Source: Ophioceras dolichostomum (taxonomy: Eukaryota; Ascomycota; Sordariomycetes; Magnaporthales; Ophioceraceae). Taken from it: a DNA stretch of 55,336 nucleotides. The position numbers and the translations under genes were made by a program. Below are positions 45,459 to 54,552 of this stretch, one piece after another (position 1 is the stretch's first letter; each line of letters begins with the position of its first letter). The notes beneath the pieces are model-generated. The model was not told the origin of the DNA. It saw only the letters and a list, made by a program, of their open reading frames with translations, and did no database searches. Where the stretch lies: contig PYST01000267.1 in assembly GCA_003049485.1 (NCBI GenBank), positions 1 to 55,336 on the forward strand, read 5' to 3'.

Positions 45459-47103
45459 ATGGCGGCTCGTGAGAGCCACGAGATGGCCGTGGACGCACGA
45501 GACGTGGACTTCGAGGAGAAGCTGGACAAAAACGTCCTCGCAGGTGAGTGAGGGGAAGGAGCGTGTGGACGTCGCTAGATGTATGATCGGGGGCCAACCA
45601 ACTAACCGCACTCCGATAAGCTCTCCCGGCTGGCGGGAAGGTTGTGTCAGTCGAGCCCTCGGGCGAGAGCCTGTTCTGCGACACGTTCAGGGTCGACGTC
45701 GAGCTCCCAGACGGAGAAACCCAATCCTTCTTCCAGAAGGAGTCGATGGGTCAGAGAGGGCTGAACCTGATGCAATCATCTTTCCTCTCCGACTCGACGA
45801 TCCGCGCCTTCATCCCCGAGTACGTCCCGAAGCCCCTGGTGATCGGGCACCACGACGCAGACCCGGACCGGCACTTCTACCTGGCCGAGTTCGTCGACCT
45901 CTTCGAGGGCCAACCGGGGCCCAACGAATACTCCGAGGCCCTCGTGCAGCTGCACAAGCGGGCCATGGGCAAGTCTCCCGAGGGGAAGTACGGCTTCGGG
46001 TTCAACACCATATTCGGCGACCTGCCGCAGAAGAACGACTGGAACTCCTCATGGGAGGCCTTCTTCACCGACATCATGACAGAGCGAGTACCATCACTAC
46101 TCTTAAACTCTCAGACTCTCCGACTCTCCGAGTACACACTTTTGTCGAGTTTTTTGCACCAAATATGCCGCCTGTTTGTAACATTCGCCGCGTGTCGGTT
46201 AGTACAGATACTTCAAGCGCGAAGAGGAAGTAAGGGGCCCTCACGATGAGGAATTCCTCGCAAACAAGGAAATTCTCCTCTCCAGGGTCTTCCCTCGATA
46301 CCTGAGACCCCTCGAGACTGGTGGGAACTCCATCCAGCCGTGCCTTGTCCACGCCGACCTGTGGCCGGGTAATATTAAGTTCGGCATGGACAAGGAGTTC
46401 AGACGGATACCGTATATCTACGACTCGTGCTGCTTCTGGGGCCACAATGAAAGTTAGTTGGACTGTGTCGATGCCGCCCTCCCCCCTTTTCCTTGCTGTC
46501 ACTTCCTATAAAAGTGCAATAACACTGACCAACCTTCATCACCAAAACCCAACTAGTCGATATCGCAATCTTCCGCAGCAAGAGGTACATCCTCGGCGCT
46601 CCGTACGTCGACGCGTACCATCGGCATATATCGCCGTCGCAGCCAGTGGCAGACAAGGAGAAGCGTGCGCATGTCTACCTCCTCCGCAAGCAAGTCCTAG
46701 TGTCCACCATCTATCCTAATCTTCGATATATGTAAGTGGCGCTACCCAAATCGAAAGCCGAATGCTGCTTAGCTCCCTACATCGCTCAGATAAATTACCT
46801 CCGTAGGAGCAGGTAACTGTACCTTATTTCAAAGCTAACGACTAACCTCTTGTTGCGCTTATTGTTATCAGCTTTGTCGAGACCGTCCGAGATCTGGTGC
46901 AAGATCTACTGAAGGAAGAGAACGAGATGGCAATCCTCAACAACCAGTCTCTCCCTACAGTAGAAGGAGCGGGGAGAGTTGCCTCGGAGGAGCAAACTGC
47001 CTCGAAGGAAGAGAGCCCAGTCGCTGTCCTCGCGAACAGCCTGAAATCGGTCTCCTTGGGGGAGCAGTCAAAAGCTGCTGCTGAGCCACCCGAGATTTCT
47101 TGA
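45459..47103 (+). CDS. fructosamine/ketosamine-3-kinase family protein
   Basis: Five exons, 45459-45543, 45621-46087, 46203-46452, 46557-46731 and 46872-47103, give 402 residues; donors GTGAGT, GTACCA, GTTAGT, GTAAGT and the last; acceptors ATAAG, GTTAG, ACTAG and ATCAG. The fold is the FN3K branch of the phosphotransferase superfamily: SFFQKES in the N-lobe, YLAEFVDLFEG at the hinge, NTIFGDLPQKNDWNSSW, and the catalytic loop CLVHADLWPGNI. The metal-binding stretch that in FN3K reads about DPA.YYGHREYDLA is here YDSCCFWGHNEIDIA. FN3Ks phosphorylate sugar-derived adducts on lysines, which then decompose. The C-terminal roughly 60 residues after exon 4 are a Glu/Ser-rich extension. The exon-2 donor GTACCA is weak but is the only in-phase choice I found. 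Confidence 0.85.
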
Positions 47104-47412
47104 AACTCAGGGCCGGTTACCGTCTAAGGTGGCGACTATCCCTACGAGGGCGAGACACTGACCGTCGGACAAAGACGATATTGGCTGGGAGTCAGGGGGT
47201 GATGGCGGGACGGAAGGTCTCCCCCAAACCCTCTTGTTTCTGTGTGGCGTCATCAGTGGCGGGCTATAGGACTGTAAGAAGACGTGGGGATGAGTGTTGG
47301 ATATCTACAGAAATTGAACGAATATGAGTAGGTAGTAGTAGTTGTCATTTATATTCGCTATTGTCACTGTTTCTTCCTTGCTGTTTCCCCGGCTTCTCTC
47401 TTGGCTGCAATA
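47104..47412. other. convergent intergenic, FN3K-like and MFS genes
   Basis: 309 bp shared by two 3' ends; no gene seen. Confidence 0.6.
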
Positions 47413-49636
47413 CTATCTTGCAAGAGGTGGGTAGGTACAAGACCCTCCACGGCCGTTGTGCTGCTTCCTCCACCCCATGCCGTAGCGGCACAACGCCCAG
47501 ACGAGGGGAACCTCGAGGGCGTAGAACCCACCGTAGACGGCGAAGCACCAGCCCACGCCGACCGCGTCTATAAGCTCCTGCGTGACGGCGATGGAGGCGC
47601 CGGCTACGATGCAGCGGACGAGGTTGGAAGCCGCCTGGGCGGTTGCCGACCGTTGGACGTTGAGATCGGTGAGAAGCGTACCGTATAGCTGGTAGACAGC
47701 AGATAATGAGTATGGCCAACAACGAGAGATTTTCGCACACAGATTGTTTGAAGTTGACAGAGAAGAAAGGCGTGGTGTTCTGGTCGGGGACTTACGGTGA
47801 ACGAAGCGCCTGTGGTGGCGCCCATAAGAGTGTGCATCACAAGCATGACCGCGATATGCTTAAAAGAAAGGAGGGAAAATATCCGTGAGGGTCAGCGCCA
47901 CAGGGATCTCCGGATAAAAGACCACTCACTGCTTTGGCAACTTACAGATTTTTGAGACAGAGCGACACCGTACCCAATAGTCCCTGCAATACTCAGAGCT
48001 ATCAAAGGATACGATCCCTTCAGCCGGACGCGCTCTAAGGGAAAGTCGGGTGAGGATCGATCGTGGGTCGTCGTAGTCGTCGCCGTCGTCGCCGTCGTCT
48101 CCGTCCTGGTTACCGTTTTGCCGGCCGTTTCCTGCTCCCGCCCGTTGAGCTCCGCCACCTTCCTCCTATAGGTGCGGTCGATGAATTTGCCAGTCAGGTA
48201 CGAGGCGGCCCCTCCCATGATCCCAGACGGCAAGTAGACCAAGCCGGCGGCGATGTAGTCGAGGCGATAGATCTCCACGGCCAGCGAGCCGAGGGACGCC
48301 TGGAGCGTCATCTTGACCGAGTATGTGATGGCGTTCACGACGATGACCGCGAGCGAGCCCTTATGCGCGAGGATTGGCAGGCACGCGAGGGGGTTTGGGA
48401 AGTGGTGTCGTTGCTTCTTCTTTTCCTGAGATAGCCTTGTGTCTTCGCTGCCGGCTTCCTCATCCAGGCAGATGTTCTCCCTCTTGCGAACGTCTTTGCT
48501 CTGCACGAGCGAGGTGAAAAGACTCTTGTAGAGCAAGCCCCTGGGCATGGCACTACCGTTGCCGACGATCCTGCGCTGCGTCTCGGGGAGGAACAGTAGG
48601 AGGGCGATGAAGTGGGTGCCCGTCAGGATGATGAGGAACCAGAATATCCACCGCCACCCCAACCGCTCCGTCAAGCTCCCGCCGATGACAGGGCCGAAGC
48701 TGATTGCGATGTCGCCGCTGGGAGAAGGGGGAAGAGAGTGGGTTAACACAGGCGAACTAATGGTAATAGCCACCGATCGTTAGAACTCACGCCCTCTCAG
48801 TCCTCTCATCACTCACGTGAGTTGCAACACTCCGACGAAGGATCCTCGCTCAGAGATAGCGGCGATGTCAGCAACGACACCGTATGCAGCGCCGTAAAGA
48901 CCTTTTTCTCCAACATGTGTCGTCAGCTCAGTAAACACGAAAGGCGATCAGTGGTGTATGTGATGCTAGCTTGAGGCGATCGTCTTCAGATTCAAGGGCA
49001 GTTCAGGAGAGGCTGCCAGCGCAAAGCACAACGAAAAGACTAACCCGATGCCCCAGCGCTCTGTACCATGCGCAATACAAGAAGCGCGGGATAGCTCTTC
49101 TGCAGCGCGATCCCGACGTTGGCGCCGATCATGAGCAGGAACATGAGCATGTAGACGGGCCGACGGCCGCTCTGGTCGGACATGTCGCCCATGAAGGATG
49201 GCGCGAGCCCCGCGACTACCATGTAGGAAGTCACGGTCAGGTTGGCGGCCGTGATCGACACGCCCAGGTCGCGCGAGATGGGCAGCAGGGCCGGGTAGTA
49301 GATGTAGCTGCTTATGGTGGAGAACATGGCCGCCCATGACGTCGCGACGCTGATCCAGTGGCGCTGCCATTTGGTGAACACTGTGAACGGAGGTGGTGGT
49401 GGTAGTGCATCTTGCGCAGGATCGTGTTTTTGCTCAGAACTTTGTTCTTCTCTGGCGGCGGCAGTGGGGGCGGCGCTGGTGGTCACGGTTGGAATAGGGG
49501 CGCTGATGATGACAGAAGAAGCGCTGCCGTCCTGTGGCGGGGTTTTCTCGTGCAGGCAATCGTTGGAGGGAGGTCGGGACGAATTATCTCCCGAGATGCC
49601 CATGGTACCAGGCTCGGTGTTGGCGGAGGAGATCAT
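47413..49636 (-). CDS. MFS transporter, DHA1 (drug:H+ antiporter-like) type
   Basis: Five exons, 49636-49045, 48901-48817, 48717-47946, 47858-47796 and 47688-47413, give 595 residues with all phases closing. Introns use GTTAGT, GTGAGT, GTAAGT and GTAAGT donors. A long Ser/Thr/Pro-rich cytoplasmic N-terminus leads to TM1 (WISVATSWAAMFS), the MFS motif A between TM2 and TM3 (GDMSDQSGRRPVY), VVADIAAISERGSFVGV, and motif-C-like FGPVIGGSLTERLGWRWIF. There is a long charged central loop after six TMs and a second six-TM half. The architecture matches Qdr/Aqr/Dtr-like DHA1 proteins that export drugs, polyamines or organic acids at the plasma membrane. The substrate cannot be told. The central loop has a Thr-rich repeat (TTATTATTTTTH). 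Confidence 0.9.
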
Positions 49637-50176
49637 TGCTTGATGACCATTGTTAAGAAGCAAGCAGGGCCTTGTTCATCCAGGTGTTGATCAATCGTGG
49701 AGGGGAGAAATGGACTGCGAGATCGAGGCTGCCTAACATCGCTCGCCCGAATGCCGGAGGGATGCGACTGAACCCCTGTAGGGTTGTTGGTTGGCATGCA
49801 TGTGGTCTAGTGCAGTTGGATTGGATTGAAGGTGCACAAGGTCGATAGACCTGCCAAGGGACATTTCCATTCAAAATCTCACAAATGTTCGAGCATGGAA
49901 AGAAATAGTCCTTGTTTTCAATCACTTCCTTTTGAGGGCTGTTAGTGGCATATGGGTGATCGTGACGTTTCGGACCTTCTCGCTAACTTGCCTACCATTT
50001 CCCTCCCTTTTTACACATCGACCTGCTTTACCAACAAGAACCAAAAGTCACTTTCGGTACAACATTACATGTTGTTAAGTAGGGGAAGATCTTGTTTGTG
50101 ATTGAAAACCATCTAGGTAAATACCCCTTTCATCCGCTTTCACAGACAGCCGCATACCTCTTCGAGCCTTTGCTTG
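49637..50176. other. intergenic, no gene recognised
   Basis: Promoter side of the MFS gene; nothing else supported. Confidence 0.5.
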
Positions 50177-50470
50177 CTAGGTCTCCGCCTTGAAGATGAT
50201 TGGGGTCAGACTCTTTGCAGCAGGCGCCTCCGGGCAAGCCTCGAGCTCCCATCGGTAGAACCAGCGCGGGTTCCGGCCAATGTAGCTTACTCGGCCGAAG
50301 GCCTTTCGCACTTCCTTAAGACAGACTCAGTACTGACAGATCGACAGCTCCTTGTCTCCGTAGAACCCATCGCGGGAGATGACGACTCCGTAAAACCGAC
50401 GACCATCCCTCGTGACGTTAACCTCCTGGCCTGGCAAGAGCCTCTCGAACTCCAGAAGGTTTTGAGACAT
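50177..50470 (-). pseudogene. small beta-barrel-like protein frame with an in-frame TGA
   Basis: From the ATG at 50470 a frame of 47 residues (MSQNLLEFERLLPGQEVNV...) ends at TGA 50329-50327. The same frame then stays open with coherent, aromatic-rich sequence (KEVRKAFGRVSYIGRNPRWF, then YRWELEAC) to TAG at 50179-50177. The first part has the GQEVxVxxDGxxFYGVVISR pattern seen in small SH3/KOW/Tudor-like barrels and resembles its two neighbours on the same strand. Either the gene was about 97 residues and is broken by one stop, or the short form is used, or the TGA is read through. No splice site removes the stop in a convincing way. Family unknown. Confidence 0.45.
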
Positions 50471-51062
50471 GACGAGGCGATAGACGACAGATACCTTGTT
50501 GTGTTTTCGTCTGAATCTGTTTGGTGGATTTGCTTCTTGTCGTCTTCGAGAGGAGACAAACTCTAGGAGAATGCGTTAGTAGTTGGCTCTCTAGTAGGTG
50601 CAGTTCGGTTGGGAGGCTGGCAGACTGATTACCTATCTATTCTATTTCTAAGTCCGTTGAGGAGAGCTGATGGAAATCCGGGAAAGGACTTCGCATTTCC
50701 CAGGGCGAGTCCGGACAGTTATGTACCTTACCTATCTAGACATAGTATAATGATGGTTAGGTACGTACCCAGGAAAAGCTGTCACTTACCCAGAGACGCA
50801 CAATGCAACTACTTGAACAACATTGTAGAGCCGCTGGGTGTGCCTGATACACAAGAGGGGGAGGGTCACCTTGAGAACAACGAGACTAACCGCATTCATA
50901 AAAGCACGCATTCACATGTTGGAAAAAGCAACATGTTGACAAATAACCTCGAGCCTTGATTGTTATGACTTCGATCAATAACCTGCCGGCCTATCATAGC
51001 CATTGATGCCGATCGAAGGGATACACCACGCCTCCCTGAGAGACTGTGAACTCACTTGCACC
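50471..51062. other. intergenic, no gene recognised
   Basis: A/T-rich spacer between two of the small barrel-like frames. Nothing supported. Confidence 0.5.
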
Positions 51063-51299
51063 TCAACTCGCGAAGCCAAATCCAAGCAACAGTGTTCTCA
51101 AAATGGCAGCCGCGAAGTCGGCCTTCAAACTCGAGCCTTTGGCCGTCCTCTTCTCGTCGATCTCCTCTCCGCCGTCCACTTCATCAATCCAGATTCTGCA
51201 CTCGGCATGCGCTCGAACCGCCTTGACCACTGCGTTGTAAACAATACCATCGTTGTCGGTATACTTGACGCTTTGACCGACCTCGAACTTCGCCGCCAT
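51063..51299 (-). CDS. small beta-barrel-like protein, unknown function
   Basis: 78 residues from an ATG at 51299: MAAKFEVGQSVKYTDNDGIV, then a YNAVVKAVR strand, a short charged stretch (EVDGGEEIDEKR) and a hydrophobic end (AAAILRTLLLGFGFAS). The opening matches the small SH3/KOW/Tudor-like pattern: a hydrophobic strand, GQxVxY, an acidic turn with Gly, a long VV strand. It shares that pattern, strand and tiny size with the frames at 50177-50470 and 51903-52043. No intron is needed. Function not known; a nucleic-acid or peptide-binding barrel is only a guess. Confidence 0.5.
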   Translation of the reverse strand: MAAKFEVGQSVKYTDNDGIVYNAVVKAVRAHAECRIWIDEVDGGEEIDEKRTAKGSSLKADFAAAILRTLLLGFGFAS

Positions 51300-51902
51300 T
51301 GTGACGACATTCGAATAGGTGTAGCTGTATCACGAAAAAGATGCTGTGGTATAAATGCTATCACGAGCTGCCTCGGGATGTATGGTGCATCTTGGGGGGA
51401 TGCGTGATTCCTAATAATGCTGTCTGAGGGCTTTGCTCCGCTGATATCACTGCAGTCACCCAAATTTATACTCAGAGGAAGGAGTTGATGAATGTGACGT
51501 GAGGACTCCCGTCTCAGGAGTCCTGTGACTACCAAGGTAGGTCGCTCTCAATATATCGAAATTTGTGCTCGCAGCTCAGGTGATATCTAATGGACGAGAT
51601 AAAGGCATTAGTTGGAAATAACAAGCTAACATGTATAGAGGATGGGGAGTTAGGGTGAGAATCCAAGATGAAGAGGCCCCCAAGCTTAGTGAAGTCCGTC
51701 CCTGACGGCCGTCTCATTTTCATCAATGACCCACGAAGAACTATTCACGTTTGTAAAGCGGTTAGGCGTGCATGGAAGGAGAGTTTTTCTTGATTTTCTT
51801 TCTATCTCAGTTTTCCAAGTACTTGCTCCAACCGTTGCCGACGAGGTAAGCTACATGGATCCAGACCTGTCTAACTGACTGCTCCATACTACGACCACCT
51901 CG
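51300..51902. other. intergenic, no gene recognised
   Basis: Spacer between two small barrel-like frames; short minus-strand frames near 51530-51726 have no motif. Confidence 0.5.
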
Positions 51903-52043
51903 TCATGGGGCTGCCTCTGGTAGTTGGTGGATCAAGACGTAGTAACAGCCCTCCAAGGTGCGACACAGGACTTTTCCCCGGAAGACGATGCCTCCAGGCA
52001 TCGTGACGAGGACTTCCTCACCACCTGTGTAACACCCAGCCAT
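51903..52043 (-). CDS. micro-protein with a small beta-barrel pattern
   Basis: 46 residues from an ATG at 52043 to TGA at 51905-51903: MAGCYTGGEEVLVTMPGGIV, FRGKVLCRTLEGCYYVLIHQ, LPEAAP. Alternating hydrophobic strands with GGxxFRGKVL followed by YYVLI are typical of a single small barrel such as SH3, KOW or Tudor. It is the shortest of three such frames on the same strand within 2 kb. The codon pattern and amphipathic alternation argue for coding, but the length makes chance a real possibility. Confidence 0.45.
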   Translation of the reverse strand: MAGCYTGGEEVLVTMPGGIVFRGKVLCRTLEGCYYVLIHQLPEAAP

Positions 52044-53462
52044 TTTCGTGAACCTTGGATTGGTGGGAGATTGGGAGCCCGTTCAGTTCGATAAACGACG
52101 AGTTGCTTCCGGAGATGGCTTGCGTTATGATGGGTACCTACCTAGGAACCTAGGGAGGTAGATGTGCAGTCTGTGGTGATGTTCGGTCGGGGATGAGGGC
52201 GACTGCCAATGTCGAGAAACCATTGGCCGTAAGTCTGCTATTATATACACACCGTGGATTCGGCTACTATGAGGGCTGTGGAAAGATTTGTTGGATACGG
52301 GGCGGGAGGTAGCTGGGTTGATGTGGGATGTTGAAGGGGCCACCGCATGGTAGTCACTGATCAGAAAGAGTTCTCTTCGGCACCGAAGGCAATTATGACC
52401 CCATATTGCATCTATCATATTGTAAAAAGAATTCATTAGCAATGATGGCCGTGAGATAGGATGGTGCTGCCGGTGAGGGTAGCTTGTGATCGAGCGTAGG
52501 GATGACTTCTTGGCCTTGTACGAAGACTCACGGCGAGCAGACCCGCGACGAACTCACAAATAGAGGAATGAGCCAAGATTCAATGCTTGTCTGCGACCAA
52601 GACGGATTCTTCCATGCCTTCTGCCCCGTCCGAATATTAGACCCGACGACCACGGGCAAGCCTCGACCGAAACGGTCATCTCACAAGCTAAAATCAGGGG
52701 GCTTTTGATAATAGATTGTGGCTCACAATACAAGCCTCAGGCGAAGGAAATAGACCTGGATTCTTCAAATTTGGAAGGCTCTTGTGGGAGGGAGGTAAGA
52801 GCAACGACAATTCACAAACCAAATCCCAGCCACCGACGAAGGGTCGAAGTATTGTTGTTACACAGCGGTTGGCGAAATCCCAAAAAGAGAGGTCAGGCTT
52901 TGCGTTTCTACCTGTACCTTCCTAGATACCTGCCTAGACACCGAGGCAGGCAAGGAGGTAGGAAGGTAGGCACCTAAGTACCAGTGTTATATTTAGAGGC
53001 ACAGCGAGTCGTAAAGTGACGAGGAATAAGTGTTTAGTTGTGAGGCATGCTGAGTAGACGTGTGACCAAGGAGCTAGCTACACGCTAATATCTAACCACT
53101 GACGAAATGGAGCATGATGTACAATGACAGTCTCAACGCAGTGATTCCACGCGCTACCCCTGTGACCACCACCCCATCATCCTTCACATGCGGTTCTCTC
53201 AGTACTCAGAGGGAATAGAGAACGGCGTAAGATGAGATGATCAGTCACCTTCCCGCTTATGGCTCTTGGTATCTATTCCAATCAGATCGGTTAGACTTGG
53301 GTCCCCTATTGCTGAGCGGATGTGGAACATAATTTAGCACTCACTCTTGTGGTGGTCAGCGGAGCCGCTGCGAGTTGTGCGAGTGTCGCAGTATAGGGTG
53401 TAGGTTATGGTGATGGGGTCGCATCTCTCAAAGTCCCAAGCGGTCTGGATCGGGCTGGCTTC
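52044..53462. other. intergenic with palindromic TAGG/CCTA elements
   Basis: About 1.4 kb. A short plus-strand frame at 52568-52708 (MSQDSMLVCDQDGFFHAFCP and on) weakly recalls the neighbouring small barrel proteins but is not supported. GGTACCTACCTAGGAACCTA at 52133-52152 and a nested hairpin at 52915-52968 are the notable structures. Confidence 0.5.
52915..52968. repeat. nested inverted repeat (hairpin) built of CCTA/TAGG words
   Basis: TACCTTCCTA (52915-52924) is the exact reverse complement of TAGGAAGGTA (52959-52968). Inside it CCTGCCT (52929-52935) pairs with AGGCAGG (52944-52950), leaving a short loop. The hairpin is 54 bp and has no coding frame. Confidence 0.85.
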
Positions 53463-53951
53463 CTACTCTTCCGCGGTGATAGGCGCGATGATGTTCTTGC
53501 GACCCTCGGTGCGCTCAAGACCGGCAGGCTTGTCCTTGTCTGCGTCAGTGGGATACAAACCCAGCAAGCCTTCGAGCTGCGCCGTTTTAGTAGCGGCCAA
53601 GAACTCGTTTATGAGAGCCTCGGGCGGCGATTCGGTGGGCGTCTTGGTAAACTCGTACGCGATCCCCGACGGTAGGAACCGGTTAGGATAGTAGACTCCA
53701 GCTTCCGAAACGGGCACAGGCCGGGAGATGTTCCCATTTGATACCATTATCTCGCCCTCCTCGAGCTTGCAGTCCGCATGGATAAGGGAGATACCCCATT
53801 TGAAGTTCCATTTGGCCAAGATCGCCTTCAGCAAGTCGAAGACTGCCTCTCGGTCCTTGAAGTGAAGGTCGGACACCTCGATCGTAGGCAAAGTATTGTA
53901 GAGCGCATGCAGGCTGGAGCTGTGCGTGGCACTCACTGCCGCCATCTTCAT
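53463..53951 (-). CDS. conserved fungal hypothetical protein
   Basis: 162 residues from the ATG at 53951 (MKMAAVSATHSSS); a second in-frame ATG at 53945 is equally possible. It has a hydrophilic N-terminal helix, WNFKWGISLIHADCKLEEGE, MVSNGNISRPV, YPNRFLPSGIAYEFT and a Lys/Glu-rich end with LERTEGRKNI. The arrangement recalls a widespread ascomycete family of unknown function with His/Cys followed by a GE...MV.NGN pattern. No signal peptide or membrane segment. Upstream in-frame codons to 54041 are open, so a longer N-terminus or a 5' exon is possible. Confidence 0.65.
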   Translation of the reverse strand: MKMAAVSATHSSSLHALYNTLPTIEVSDLHFKDREAVFDLLKAILAKWNFKWGISLIHADCKLEEGEIMVSNGNISRPVPVSEAGVYYPNRFLPSGIAYEFTKTPTESPPEALINEFLAATKTAQLEGLLGLYPTDADKDKPAGLERTEGRKNIIAPITAEE

Positions 53952-54552
53952 TGCTAAGAGCTGGGCTGAGTGAAAATATCCTGAGAATGAAGCAGACATC
54001 AGTCCATCCCCGAGTGGCATTGCGGTTTGGTTTATATACATCTCTCGCCCTCACGAAGGCGCCTTCCGCGTGCTCGCCGTCTCCGCTTGCACATGCAAAT
54101 CGTGATCGTGTTGTTGGGCGGGGTATGTTGCGCCATCTGCCTTCAGGTCCTTGGGAGGTAGGTAGATGTGAAGCAGACAACCAACTGCATACAAACTACA
54201 TGTTACACCCGGTCAAGGACGTGATGTTTTGTTCACCCGGATCCACAATCATTCCAGGGGGCGGTGGCCTTGCGGCCTAAGGCATATGTGGAGCTGTCAA
54301 TTTACAGCCTCTATCAGTTTCCCCAATTCTCCAAAACTTGTCTTAGCTCAACTGTTTTGACGGGCTGTCAGCTCCGAACCTCCTGTCAGGCGCCTGAATA
54401 GGGCGTCCTGAAAACAGCACCCTTGGAAGAACACACAAGCGTGCAGGTTAGGAAAAGTAAATCCCTGGTTTTCCGCTTATTCCTTGGTTCCTCCCGATCT
54501 GAAGCACGCTTAAGTCTTGGCGAGATGCCCTTCGCGGACACCTAAGCCGAAG
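53952..54552. other. divergent promoter region
   Basis: About 600 bp between the hypothetical gene and the kinase-like gene on the opposite strand. No ORF supported. Confidence 0.5.

Noticed and set aside
52568..52708. Plus-strand micro-frame resembling the small barrel proteins
   Set aside because: The likeness is limited to VCDQDGFFHAF; it is on the other strand and lacks the full strand pattern.
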